The notes beneath the pieces were generated by a model, which did not search any database, was not told the origin of the DNA, and was given only the letters and a program-made list of their open reading frames with translations. From Xenopus tropicalis (lineage: Eukaryota > Chordata > Amphibia > Anura > Pipidae), in NCBI RefSeq assembly GCF_000004195.4, contig NC_030679.2, positions 149,841,040-149,905,039 of the forward strand: 64,000 bases of DNA, written 5' to 3'. Position numbers and translations under genes: made by a program. Every line of letters begins with the position of its first letter. Position 1 is the first letter of the stretch. Shown piece by piece: positions 1 to 9,659 of the stretch.

Positions 1-641
1 TCTGCCCCAATAAGGGGTAATTATATCTTAGTTGGGATCAAGTACAGGTACTGTTTTATTATTACAGAGAAAAGGGAATCATTTAACCATTAAATAAACC
101 CAATAGGGCTGTTCTGCCCCAATAAGGGGTAATTATATCTTAGTTGGGATCAAGTACAGGTACTGTTTTGTTATTACAGAGAAAAGGGAATCATTTAACC
201 ATTAAATAAACCCAATAGGGCTGTTCTGCCCCAATAAGGGGTAATTATATCTTAGTTGGGATCAAGTACAGGTACTGTTTTGTTATTACAGAGAAAAGGG
301 AATCATTTAACCATTAAATAAACCCAATAGGGCTGTTCTGCCCCAATAAGGGGTAATTATATCTTAGTTGGGATCAAGTACAGGTACTGTTTTATTATTA
401 CAGAGAAAAGGGAATCATTTAACCATGAAATAAACCCAATAGGGCTGTTCTGCCCCAATAAGGGGTAATTATATCTTAGTTGGGATCAAGTACAGGTACT
501 GTTTTATTATTACAGAGAAAAGGGAATCATTTAACCATGAAATAAACCCAATAGGGCTGTTCTGCCTCAATAAGGGGTAATTATATCTTAGTTGGGATCA
601 AGTACAGGTACTGTTTTATTTTTACAGAGAAAAAGGAAATC
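1..641. repeat. 112-bp tandem array (inside a MITE)
   Basis: Five full copies and one partial copy of a 112-bp unit start at 1, 113, 225, 337, 449 and 561 with very few differences. The array continues past the left edge. The same unit recurs at about 40519-40955. It is the internal part of a MITE whose right end follows at 642-755. No coding potential is seen. Confidence 0.9.
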
Positions 642-755
642 AATTTTCAAAATCTGAATTATTTAATTAAAATGGGGTCTATGGGAGTCAGACTTTCCGT
701 AATTCGGAGCTTTCTGGATATCGGGTTTCCAGATAAGGGATCCCATACCTGTACT
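642..755. mobile_element. Right end of a MITE carrying the 112-bp array
   Basis: The sequence ends in GGGATCCCATACCTGTA, which is the approximate inverse of TACAGGTATAGGACCTG at 40389, the left end of the related copy. These are read as terminal inverted repeats of one non-autonomous DNA transposon family. The left end of this copy lies outside the window. Confidence 0.6.
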
Positions 756-1105
756 ATAAATGATGTAGTTCATCTGAAGCTTCAACAAATGGGAATATAC
801 TGTATATGTATTAGATTTTACCCAAAACAAATTTCTTTTCACATCAATAGATGAACTGATCATTGATTAATAATTCACTACAAATTTAAAAGTACTATTG
901 GTTTGAATTTAGTTTTGGTAATTCAACTCAACAGGTTTTTTTATGAATATATATCATTATAACAAAAGTGCATGCTGAAAACATTTCAGACCTGAGAACG
1001 CTGAAACCCTCAGTATGTGCACATGTTCCCTACTAACCTGAAGACTTCATCATTATATATTCATTTTATAGTCATTTTATAGTCCCTTGGAGCTTGTTAA
1101 TCAAA
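756..1105. other. AT-rich stretch with no recognised feature
   Basis: No gene, RNA or repeat end was recognised between the two MITEs. Confidence 0.5.
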
Positions 1106-1635
1106 GGGGCACATTTACTAAGCCACGAACGGGCCACGAATGCGTCCGATTGCGTTTTTTTCGTAATGATCGGTATTTTGCGAATTTTTCGTATTTTTTG
1201 CGATTTTTTCTGCGTCTTTACGACTTTTTCGTTACCAATACGATTTTTGCGAAAAAAAACGCGAGTTTTTCGTAGCCATTCCGATCTGGCGATTTTTCGT
1301 AGCGTTAAAACTTGCGCAAAAAGTTGCGCTTTTTTCGTAGCATTAAAACTGACGCGAAACGTCGCACCTTTTAAGTTTTAACGCTACGAAAAAGGCGCAA
1401 CTTTTCGCGTAAGTTTTAACGCTACGAAAAAATCGGGCGATTTTGCGCAACTTTCGGAATGGCTACGAAAAACTCGCGTTTTTTCGCGCAAATGGTATTG
1501 GTAACGAAAAAGTCGCGACAATTTCCGAAAAGTCGTAAAGACGCCGAAAAAATAGCAAAAAAGTCGCAAAATGTTTGTTTTCAAGTCGGAACTTTTCCAA
1601 TTCGGTTCAGATTCGTGGCTTAGTAAATGTGCCCC
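1106..1635. mobile_element. Palindromic PIF/Harbinger-like MITE
   Basis: The terminal inverted repeat is GGGGCACATTTACTAAGCC. The two halves are near-complete inverse copies centred at about 1370, so the element can fold into one long hairpin. The flanks AAA at 1103-1105 and 1636-1638 fit a 3-bp target duplication; a 5-bp CAAAG duplication is equally possible. The arms are rich in TTTTCG and CGAAAA. The short ORFs inside are by-products of the palindrome. Superfamily assignment rests on the G-rich end and the TSD size. Confidence 0.6.
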
Positions 1636-1638
1636 AAA

Positions 1639-2615
1639 GTGTCTCAGGCTTAAAGGGTGGACCGCCTATAACACCCACTTTTGGCTTCAGGAGGAACCCT
1701 CCGTTACTTGGTGCTGCCAGAGCTTATGTGAAAGAACCAGGGCAAGTGTTCTGGGCAGGCTAGGGAACCTAAGCATTACTACGGTATCAGAAGGAGGAGG
1801 CAAAGACACAATCAGGCCAAAGTCAAAAACTGTACTGACAAAATCGGAATCCAAAAGGTGTGGTCAAAATCAGGCAAAAGGGTCAGGACAGGCAGCAATC
1901 ATCAAAGTCAACTAAACATTAATAAATCATAAATTATGGGAGTTATTATTCCCAGAAAAATTCGTTTTTCGAAAATAACGAAAAAATCAAGTTCTGGTGA
2001 AAACCCACTTGTAAATCTCGAAATTATCTAGAAGTAAGAAAAAATCTGAATTTATCTCATAATTGCTTAGTAAATGTGCCCCTTAATGTATTATTTTTGC
2101 ACTATTTTGCGATCAAATTTTGATAGGGATTACATTTTTGGTTTTCAAACGACTGATGGGTTTAAATGGCAAAAAAGAAGGTCTACTTAATCCATGGATA
2201 TGCAGGCAGCATAACTATCAACAGACAGATTATTATTACCTAAAGGACTGATATAAACAAATAAGAAAATACTAAGAATTCTAAAAACTTGTTACTTGAC
2301 TAGAACTTCTACACCAGCTGGAGGGAAAAGGAGTCCTGTCCCTACTGTTACCCTTTAGTATAAATATTTAAACTCCAGGACAGGCCTAATGGATGTAAAA
2401 CAAGCAAGAAATACTTATACAGTACGACTAATAATGATATCCATGCTAAAAGTCAAAAAGTTTATCCTAAAGATCACAGTTCTTGGGGCGCACTAACAAA
2501 GGGTGAAATATATATAGTTTCATAAATAGTTTGAATACACATTCAATAGAATCTGCTTTTATTTAATTTCTTTTGCTTGAACAGAGTGTGAAAATCCTCC
2601 TAAGTAGATTTGATT
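1639..2615. other. MITE remnants and 3' flank of OR gene 1
   Basis: About 1905-2090 matches a dispersed AT-rich repeat that also occurs near 12740-12930, 19925-20110 and 27935-28130 and ends in TTAGTAAATGTGCCCC. From about 2160 onward the sequence is the duplicated downstream flank found beside the other receptors. It includes an AATAAA signal on the minus strand near 2557-2563, about 55 nt past the OR stop. Confidence 0.6.
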
Positions 2616-3533
2616 TCACAAATACTTTAGAAGAACAGATTTTATATTGTTGTTTCTCAGGCTGTATACTGTTGGGTTGAAAAATGGTGTTCCGACTGTG
2701 TATAGAAGGGACAGCATTTTATTAATATTGAAGTTATGGCCCTTGGATGGTACCATATAAACTATTATCAGAGTCCCATAGTACATGCACACAACTATTA
2801 AATGGGAGCTGCAAGTGGAGAAGGCTTTGTGTCTTCCTTCAGTAGAGGAGATCCTGAGAATGGCAAGGCCAATGGCAACATAAGTGTAAATGATGAAGCA
2901 AAAAGGGAGAAGAGTAAAAGGTATGGCCAAAATAATATGTGTTAGTTCTACAGCTTTATAATCTGTGCAGGAAAGTTTAAGAAGAGGGGTAAAATCACAT
3001 AAATAATGATCTATAACAAATGGGCCACAGAACTGCACATTAAATGTCAGAAGAGTCATAAGCAAACTCAATATAAGGGCTAAGCCCCAAGAACAAAGAC
3101 TCATATAGAGGCAAAGCCTGAAACCCATAATGGAGACATAATGAAGTGGGGAGCAGATGGCCAGATATCGGTCATAGGCCATGGCTGTGAGGAGGAAAAA
3201 TTCTGAAGATGCTGAAACACAATAGATGTAAAACTGTGTGATACAACCAGTAGCAGATATTGTGCCCCCTCCATTCAGTAATAACCACAAGAAATTTGGA
3301 GTAATACTGGTACTGAGCAAAACATCAGCCAGAGACAGCTGGGAGAGAAGGACGTACATGGGAGATCTCAGGGCTGAGACTGTTATTACCAATATAATTA
3401 TAAGAAGATTTCCAAATAATGTCACAATATAAATCCAGAGAAACAGAACAAAGAGAAACTCATTGATTATCTGAGAGTTCTGAAATCCCAAGAGAAGGAA
3501 AGATATACCTGATGTCTGATTCACCTTATGCAT
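2616..3533 (-). CDS. Odorant receptor, class II type (OR gene 1)
   Basis: This is a seven-helix rhodopsin-class GPCR expected to detect odorants in the cilia of olfactory neurons and to signal through Golf/adenylyl cyclase; that role is known for the family, not shown here. The ORF is 305 residues, typical for ORs, in one exon. Motifs seen: N-glycosylation site NQT at 5-7, GN at 41-42, PMY at 58-60, C97 and C179 for the loop disulfide, MAYDRYLAIC at 118-127, KAFSTCSSHL at 236-245 and NPTVYSLRN at 286-294. The start is the ATG after TTCCAGGCA: an in-frame TAG lies just upstream and TTCCAG is a likely splice acceptor. W83 replaces the R83 of its paralogues. It is one of a head-to-tail minus-strand family, with the promoter-like block at 4212-4346. 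The ligand is unknown. Confidence 0.95.
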   Translation of the reverse strand: MHKVNQTSGISFLLLGFQNSQIINEFLFVLFLWIYIVTLFGNLLIIILVITVSALRSPMYVLLSQLSLADVLLSTSITPNFLWLLLNGGGTISATGCITQFYIYCVSASSEFFLLTAMAYDRYLAICSPLHYVSIMGFRLCLYMSLCSWGLALILSLLMTLLTFNVQFCGPFVIDHYLCDFTPLLKLSCTDYKAVELTHIILAIPFTLLPFCFIIYTYVAIGLAILRISSTEGRHKAFSTCSSHLIVVCMYYGTLIIVYMVPSKGHNFNINKMLSLLYTVGTPFFNPTVYSLRNNNIKSVLLKYL

Positions 3534-3576
3534 TGCCTGGAACTATAAGACATAAAGGTAGAACACACACAGTAAG

Positions 3577-3762
3577 TTAGAGTAGTTTCAAATAATGTAT
3601 TAGCATTTCCTGTGTACATTTGTGGTAGAAATAGGAACCAGTATTTATGTGCAGCATCTGTCTGGAGAAATAGTCCCCTATCCTATCATCCTGTATGACC
3701 AATAAAGAGGAGCACCAACATCCAGCCGTGAAGAAAACAAGAAACATACAGCACAATCTCAT
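3577..3762 (-). other. Conserved 61-codon ORF upstream of OR gene 1
   Basis: The ORF lies between the promoter-like block and the receptor start. Its product would begin with a hydrophobic, cysteine-rich stretch (MRLCCMFLVFF) that could act as a signal peptide. Related ORFs sit in the same place at 8866-9051, 15029-15214, 22900-23085, 30476-30628 (shortened) and 34825-35010. By the splice model it lies in the intron of the 5' leader. It may be chance retention in young duplicates, an upstream ORF, or a small secreted peptide. Confidence 0.2.
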
Positions 3763-4211
3763 CCTAAATGAGCTCAGAGAAGGTGCTTCCCCTCAGTAAG
3801 TGAGCCGGCTACATATTTCAGGAAATTGAAATCACAATAACAAAAGGTTGGCAAAAATGAGTGCAAAAGACTTGTACCTGTGTTTGTGTGTTAAGCCTGT
3901 TATACCGTATAATAGTATAGATACAGCGCTGTAATCAGATAGAGCTTAACAGCTGTGTGGTGGAACCTACTAATGAAAGCTGAGTTATTGATAGCAGCCA
4001 AAGACTAGACAAAGGGAATGAAGGAACCATTGGCCTCTAGTAAATGCTTTTTCATGCAACCTATGAACATTTTTTACCAAACCTCAGGCATCTTGTAAAA
4101 CCTAATAGAAGGGTCCTAAATAAAGAAAAATTCTCTTATAATTGAAAGTTACCTTTTAGGTTTGCTGACAATTTCAAATGGGAAAGGAAAGATATGAGCA
4201 GTGCCATTGAG

Positions 4212-4346
4212 CAAAGAGCAGCCATAACTCTATACTGCATGGATAAGGGAAGCCATTTGGCATTACAGAGATGGGGTTTTTATACCTTTGGAAAGGAACA
4301 TAACAGCCATTCTGTAACTATCCCCTGGGCCGTGTATAACACAGAC
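4212..4346 (-). promoter_or_regulatory. Promoter-like block of OR gene 1 (TATA plus EBF/Olf site)
   Basis: Read on the minus strand, a TATAAAAA box (4284 to 4277) lies 37 bp downstream of a CCCAGGGGA site (TCCCCTGGGC on + at 4321-4330). That site fits the EBF/Olf-1 core CCCNNGGG known from olfactory gene promoters. The same 135-bp block precedes all seven complete ORs. Transcription is predicted to start near 4250. A possible splice donor AAAAG/GTAAC at 4153/4152 pairs with the acceptor TTCCAG at 3537-3542, giving an intron of about 616 nt. Function is inferred. Confidence 0.65.
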
Positions 4347-4377
4347 ACTCACAGGGAGCTCCCTGGAGCCTAAGGAG

Positions 4378-4866
4378 GAGTTTATTAATAATAATAATTT
4401 GTTTAAATGTTCATAAGATATTTATATTGACCCCTAAAGCAAATGGCAGGAAGAATTTGATATTTTTGTTTCCCCATCCTAAGAAAATCACTCAATATTT
4501 TTCTTGTACCACTCACAAGGTTTAACATCATTCTCTAAACTCACCAAATATTTGGCCCATTTTATTGAAATGGGGATTGAAAAGGAATATTATAATGTAG
4601 GAATGTTTTTAAAATATTTTCGTGGAAAATTTACTTCCCGCTGTTATGGTCGGACAGGCGGCTATTTATTCAGAGTCCCCAGGTTCCAGTGCCATTAGGG
4701 TTGGTCAGGTCCTTAGCAAGTGGCCCAGTGCCAGTTAATTAAAGATCAGAGAACTTATTACTGGACACTACAATTTCTATGGATAATAGACAGCTATCAC
4801 TATAGGATTAAAGCTCTGGATTTCATAGTTGACAACACCTCTACATACACAGCTATTGGTTCTGAA
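4378..4866. repeat. Duplicated distal 5' flank of OR gene 1
   Basis: This stretch matches about 9665-10150, 15845-16370, 23695-24070, 31225-31750 and 36798-37275, each upstream of an OR promoter block. A recurring plus-strand ORF starting MYHSQ is carried along but varies in frame and end. I see no regulatory motif I can name. Confidence 0.7.
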
Positions 4867-5142
4867 TAGTGATGAGCGAATCTGTCCCGTTTCGCTTCGC
4901 CATAAATGTCACAAAATGGTGAAAAATTTGTGAAATGCATTTGTCGCTGGATTTTTTTGGTTTCCTGCAGCATTTTTTTTTGTCACTCATGCTTTTTTTG
5001 ATGCACGATGAAGTATTTTTTTTGTGCAACAAATTTTTCCATGGCAAATTTTCACGGAAGTTTTGCAAAACAATTCGCGAAACGGTGAAATGCGGAAATT
5101 CACTGTGAATCCATGCCTGGCTAGAAAATTTGCTCATCACTC
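4867..5142. mobile_element. hAT-like MITE (TAGTGATGAGCGAA family)
   Basis: The inverted ends are TAGTGATGAGCGAA and TTGCTCATCACTC. It is flanked by a perfect 8-bp duplication GTTCTGAA at 4859-4866 and 5143-5150. The paralogous flanks at about 16346, 31736 and 37268 carry the unbroken GTTCTGAA, so they are empty sites. There is no transposase coding. Confidence 0.85.
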
Positions 5143-5150
5143 GTTCTGAA

Positions 5151-5852
5151 CTTTTATTTGATAGTCATGCACCTCAAGAAAGGCTAATAAATCATATTGT
5201 TGTATGGCTATCATCTGGTATTTTTAATTTATTTAGGATTACATTTTAATATATCCACATGATATGGTCAACACTTTACATGGGGGGGCACTTATTTTTT
5301 CACATGACTAAATTTAGAAAATTCCTAAATAATGTCAAATTAATATCCAAGCCATTTAGAACAAATACCAACTTTTATCTTAATGCCCCAAAAGGAACAA
5401 TGATACACTTAGGGGCACATTTGATAAGCAATTATGAGATAAAGTCAGAATTTTCTGCATTTTGCCATTGGCCAATTGTTTAGCAAAGCTTCCATGAAAA
5501 TTTGCTGCGAAAAATTCATTGTGTGTCAAAAAAAAGTTGCGGTTGCATCAAAATAGGTGCGATTGTGTCAAATTGGGCACGGTCACGTCACATTGGGCAC
5601 GTTCGCTTCAATATGGGCACGGATGGGTAAAAATAGGCACAGCTGGTATTTGGGACCAGAGTTTTATCATCAGCAAGATTGGTGAGATCTGTCTATTGTA
5701 GGTTACATTGTAGGTGTTGTACACACACACACGTAGAAGTGAACATTATTTTGTATAAACTGTCCTTATGAACAATTTTCATTGACTAATTATCTTCAAT
5801 GAATTTTATTTATACATTTTAAATGGGCTGTGTATCACTATTTGTAACTTTT
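5151..5852. other. OR flank duplicate with decayed MITE fragments
   Basis: The first part matches about 16355-16660 and 37280-37560. A decayed repeat beginning GGGGCACATTTGATAAG follows at about 5413. From 5640 the sequence matches 19185-19390 and 27205-27410. No gene was found. Confidence 0.5.
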
Positions 5853-6320
5853 AGGGGCACATTTTCTAAAATTCGTTTTTTTCTGGCCTGGAAAGTCGTA
5901 TAAACTCGACACGGTATAAATTCAAATTAAACTCGATCATTGCTATATTTCTAAAATGTCACGATAATGCTTGAATCATTTGAACGAAAAATTTTCGTTT
6001 ACATTCGAAAATCCCAATTTTTTCGCGTTGAAAGCATTGTTTAAACTCGAAAAATTGGAGTTTAACGGACATTTGTTTCCATGAATCCTCTTTATCTTTC
6101 CCAAACAGGAATTGCGCCAGCAGCCATTTTTGGCGCATTGGCACTCTTGGAAAATAATAATGTGTTTAAGTTTCACTTTAAAGTGGGTGAAACTGAAAAC
6201 AATGATGGGATTAACTTCCCCTTGAAAATTGTGAAATAGAAAACAATGGGGGGTTTAAGTTCCCTCTTGAACTGGGTAAAACGGAAAAAACTAGGTTACT
6301 CCAAAAAAATTTTAAAAATA
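5853..6320. repeat. Dispersed AT-rich repeat (core GTCGTATAAACTCGAC)
   Basis: The same element occurs at about 10166-10690, 19389-19800 and 27411-27815, and in the opposite direction at about 18580-18900, 26590-26915 and 37790-38260. It begins near GGGGCACATTT and carries a conserved CAGGAATTGCGCCAGCAGCC segment. It is probably a non-autonomous transposon; no full copy with both ends was defined. Confidence 0.6.
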
Positions 6321-6346
6321 GAGTGTTACCTAAATACCAATACTTA

Positions 6347-6832
6347 GGGGCTGATTTACTAAGACACGAATTCGAATCCGAATTGGAAAAATTCCGATTG
6401 GAAAACGAACATTTTGCGACTTTTTCGTATTTTTTGCGATTTTTTCGGCATCTTTACGATTTGCGCGAAAAAACGCGAGTTTTTCGTAGCCATTACGACT
6501 TGCGCAAAAAAACGCAAGTTTTTCATAGCCATTCCGAAAGTTGCACAAAGTCGCGATTTTTTCGTAGCGTTAAAACTTGCGCGAAAAGTCGCGCCTTTTT
6601 CGTAGCGTTAAAACTTAAAAGGCGCGACTTTTCGCGCAAGTTTTAACGCCACGAAAAAATCGCGACTTTGCGCAACTTTCGGAATGGCGAAAAACTCGCG
6701 TTTTTTCGCAAAAATCGTATTGGTAACGAAAAAGTCGCGATAATTTCCGAAAAAAATCGCAAAATACCGATCATTACGAAAAAAACGCAATCGGACGCAT
6801 TCGGCCCGTTCGTGGGTTAGTAAATGTGCCCC
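6347..6832. mobile_element. Palindromic PIF/Harbinger-like MITE
   Basis: The ends are GGGGCTGATTTACTAAG and TTAGTAAATGTGCCCC, flanked by TTA (6344-6346) and TAA (6833-6835). The arms are inverse copies meeting near 6605, as in 1106-1635 and 47375-47920. Confidence 0.6.
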
Positions 6833-6835
6833 TAA

Positions 6836-7564
6836 GAGATGGGGACCCCTCCCACCTCTACCACTTTCTATAGAAAGGGGCAAAATTAAAAAGCATAAAG
6901 TTTATTTAGTATTGATATACCATCACATTAAAATCTATTTAAAACTTGGCTGGCCAACCTACCATTTACAGTCACATATAATCACATTACCATGTTGTCT
7001 TATTTGAAACCATAGATACTTTATATACTAGGAGGTAAAAATCCAAAATAGCCAAATTACTAATAAAAATCAAAAATACAAAAAACAAAACAAAAAAGTA
7101 ACTCAAAAAGTTATTCCCCCTAAAGGAGAGAGTTGTTGTGTTTTATATATGTAGATATTAGAATTTTAGGTATAAACTGTATACAAGGTCATAGTCAAGT
7201 AACAAGTTTAAAACTGGACACTGGGATAGAACAGATGACATAACAGCTGAAGGTTAAAGGTCAAGGTATAGGCACAGAATAAGAAAATGCAGCTGTTGTC
7301 CTTGGTTAATGGCCTTCTTAGTGTTAAGATGTCACAAATAGCCCTAAAAAACACACCCACTGCACACATACCATTCTGGACACTGTGCGGACATAACAGT
7401 TTTACCTTTTTTGGGCTATTGTGCTCATGCTACAAACAGTTTTACTAAAGATGGACAGAGGGGGGTAGTTATGCAAAACCAAGGATGATGATTGGATGCC
7501 ACAGGATCTGCCCCATGGAAGAAGAAATGGTTAAAGGTTAACATGTTGTACTGTTTGATGTTCC
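6836..7564. other. Intergenic; partial repeat shared with 10690-11030
   Basis: 6836-7140 is closely repeated at about 10690-11030 and, inverted, around 11310-11356 and 12432-12510. From about 7148 to 7790 the sequence has some LTR-like traits: it starts TGTAGATATT, has AATAAAG near 7650 and a CTTACA near 7790. I could not confirm a second LTR, a primer site or coding sequence. Confidence 0.35.
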
Positions 7565-7882
7565 CTCACGTCCTCACGAGCTTTCAGGACGTATGAGCTA
7601 TTATTTAATACTCTGTATTGTAATACTCTGTATTAATGTATACCTCTAATAAAGCTGTCTGGTTAATGAGTTGAGTTAATGGTTGAGTGAATCTGAATGG
7701 TTCTAGTCAGGCCCAGGGGGAACTTCGGGGCCAGGCTCGATTTGAGTAAGCAGTTATTCAAGTCCAAGAGTAACTTACTCATTGTGGGCGAGAATCTTAC
7801 ATCCCTGGAGGATTATAGGAGCATAACTACGACATTTCTGGGATAATAGCTCATACGTCCTGAAAGCTCATGAGGACGTGAG
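7565..7882. repeat. 40-bp inverted repeats flanking about 238 bp
   Basis: CTCACGTCCTCACGAGC... at 7565-7604 is repeated inverted at 7843-7882, ending ...ATGAGGACGTGAG, with one or two mismatches. The right arm abuts the OR gene 2 downstream sequence. It may be the two ends of an unnamed DNA transposon or a rearrangement scar. Confidence 0.6.
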
Positions 7883-7904
7883 TGTGAAAATCGTAGATTT
7901 GTTT

Positions 7905-8822
7905 TCACAAATACTTTAGAAGAACAGATTTTATCTCCTTGTTTCTCAGGCTGTATACTATTGGGTTGAAAAATGGGGTTCCAACTGTGTATAGAAGGGA
8001 CAGTGTTTTATTGATATTGAAGTAATGGCCCTTGGATGGAACCATATAAACTATTATCAGAGTCCCACAGTACATGCACACAACTATTAAATGGGAGCTG
8101 CAAGTGGAGAAGGCTTTGTGTCTTCCTTCAGTAGAGGAGATCCTGAGAATGGCAAGGCCAATGGAAACATAAGTGTAAATGATGAAGCAAAAAGGGAGCA
8201 GCATAAATGGTATGGCCAAAATAATATCTGTTAGTTCCACGGCTTTATAATCTGTGCAGGAAAGTTTAATAAGAGAGGTAAAGTCACAGAAATAATGATC
8301 TATAACTAATGGGCCGCAGAACTGCAAATGAAATGTCAGAAGAGTCATAACCAAACTTATTATAAGGGCTAAGCCCCAAGAACAAAGACTCATATAGAGG
8401 CAAAGCCTGAAACCCATAATGGAGACATAATGAAGTGGGGAGCAGATGGCCAGATATCGGTCATAGGCCATGGTTGTGAGGATGAAAAATTCAGAAATTG
8501 CTGAACCACAATAAAAGTAAAACTGTGTGATACAACCAGTAGCAGATATTGTGCCTCCTCCATTCAGTAATAACCGCAAGAAATTTGGAGAAATACTGGT
8601 ACTGACCAAAACATCAGCCAGAGACAGCTGGGAGAGAAGGGCGTACATGGGAGATCTCAGGGCTGAGACTGTTATTACCAATATAATTATAAGAAGATTT
8701 CCAAATAATGTCACAATATAAATCCAGAGAAATGGAACAAAGAGAAACTCATTGATAATCTGAGAGTTCTGAAATCCCAATAGAAGGAAAGATATACCTG
8801 ATGTCTGATTCACCTTATGCAT
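7905..8822 (-). CDS. Odorant receptor, class II type (OR gene 2)
   Basis: The product has 305 residues with the same seven-helix plan and motifs as OR gene 1 (NQT 5-7, MAYDRYLAIC 118-127, KAFSTCSSHL 236-245, NPIVYSLRN 286-294). The open frame runs 11 codons further upstream to 8855, but that ATG lies before the likely TTCCAG acceptor, and the extension is blocked by a stop in four sister genes, so I start at 8822. Distinctive residues are P30, G106, T117 just before MAYDRY, H165, L172, S183 and C252. Its 3' flank was replaced by the inverted-repeat segment ending at 7882, so it lacks the usual downstream block. Promoter block at 9501-9635. Confidence 0.95.
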   Translation of the reverse strand: MHKVNQTSGISFLLLGFQNSQIINEFLFVPFLWIYIVTLFGNLLIIILVITVSALRSPMYALLSQLSLADVLVSTSISPNFLRLLLNGGGTISATGCITQFYFYCGSAISEFFILTTMAYDRYLAICSPLHYVSIMGFRLCLYMSLCSWGLALIISLVMTLLTFHLQFCGPLVIDHYFCDFTSLIKLSCTDYKAVELTDIILAIPFMLLPFCFIIYTYVSIGLAILRISSTEGRHKAFSTCSSHLIVVCMYCGTLIIVYMVPSKGHYFNINKTLSLLYTVGTPFFNPIVYSLRNKEIKSVLLKYL

Positions 8823-8865
8823 TGCCTGGAACCATAAAACATAAAGGTAGAACACACACAGTAAG

Positions 8866-9051
8866 TTAGAGTAGTTTCAAATAATTTATTAGCATTTCCT
8901 GTGTACATTTGTGGTAGAAATAGGAACCAGTAGTTATGTGCAGCATCTGTCTGGAGAAATAGTCCCCTATCCTATCATCTTGTATGACCAATAAAGAGGG
9001 GCACCAACATCCAGCCGTGAAGACAACCAGAAACATACAGCACAATCTCAT
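8866..9051 (-). other. Conserved 61-codon ORF upstream of OR gene 2
   Basis: Same position and hydrophobic N-terminus as the ORF at 3577-3762, with a few substitutions (a VVF in place of VFF, and a P after the cysteines). The status is uncertain. Confidence 0.2.
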
Positions 9052-9500
9052 CCTAAATGAGCTCAGAGAAGGTGCTTCCCCTCAGTAAGTGTGTTGGATA
9101 CATATTTCAGGAAATTGAAATCACAATAACAAAAGGTTGGCAAAAATGAGTGCAAAAGACTTGTACCTGTGTTTGTGTGTTAAGCCTGTTATACCGTATA
9201 ATAGTATAGATACAGCGCTGTAACCAGATAGAGCTTAACAGCTGTGTGGTGGAACCTACTAATGAAAGCTGAGTTATTGATAGCAGCCAAAGACTAGACA
9301 AAGGGAATGAAGGAACCATTGGCCTCTAGTAAATGCTTTTTCATGCAACCTATGAACATTTTTTACCAAACCTCAGGCATCTTGTAAAACCTAATAGAAG
9401 GGTCCTAAATAAAGAAAAATTCTCTTATAATTGAAAGTTACCTTTTAGGTTTGCTGACAATTTCAAATGGGAAAGGAAAGATATGAGCAGTGCCATTCAG

Positions 9501-9635
9501 CAAAGAGCAGCCATAACTCTATACTGCATGGATAAGGGAAGCCATTTGGCATTACAGAGATGGGGTTTTTATACCTTTGGAAAGGAACATAACAGCCATT
9601 CTGTAACTATCCCCTGGGCCGTGTATAACACAGAG
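9501..9635 (-). promoter_or_regulatory. Promoter-like block of OR gene 2
   Basis: TATAAAAA on the minus strand at 9573 to 9566 and the EBF-type site at 9610-9619, with the same 37-bp spacing as at OR gene 1. The TATA box lies about 744 bp upstream of the ATG. Confidence 0.65.
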
Positions 9636-9659
9636 ACTTATTGGAAGGTCCCTGGAGCC

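Noticed and set aside
1..641. CRISPR-like array
   Set aside because: Copies are contiguous 112-bp units without unique spacers, in a vertebrate-type genome.
3238..3432. Plus-strand 64-codon ORF repeated opposite every OR (also 8527, 14690, 22561, 30104, 34486, 54628)
   Set aside because: It is the antisense frame of the conserved TM1-TM3 coding region; its conservation follows from the receptor.
4504..4698. MYHSQ ORFs in the distal OR flanks (also 9793, 15966, 23671, 31357)
   Set aside because: Their frames and ends change between copies while the DNA stays similar, so selection on a protein is unlikely.
7148..7882. Endogenous retrovirus with LTR and leader
   Set aside because: An AATAAA and TG/CA-like ends exist, but no second LTR, target duplication or coding sequence was found.
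8823..8855. Eleven-codon N-terminal extension of OR genes 2, 3 and 7
   Set aside because: It crosses the likely TTCCAG splice acceptor and is closed by an in-frame TAG in genes 1, 4, 5 and 6.
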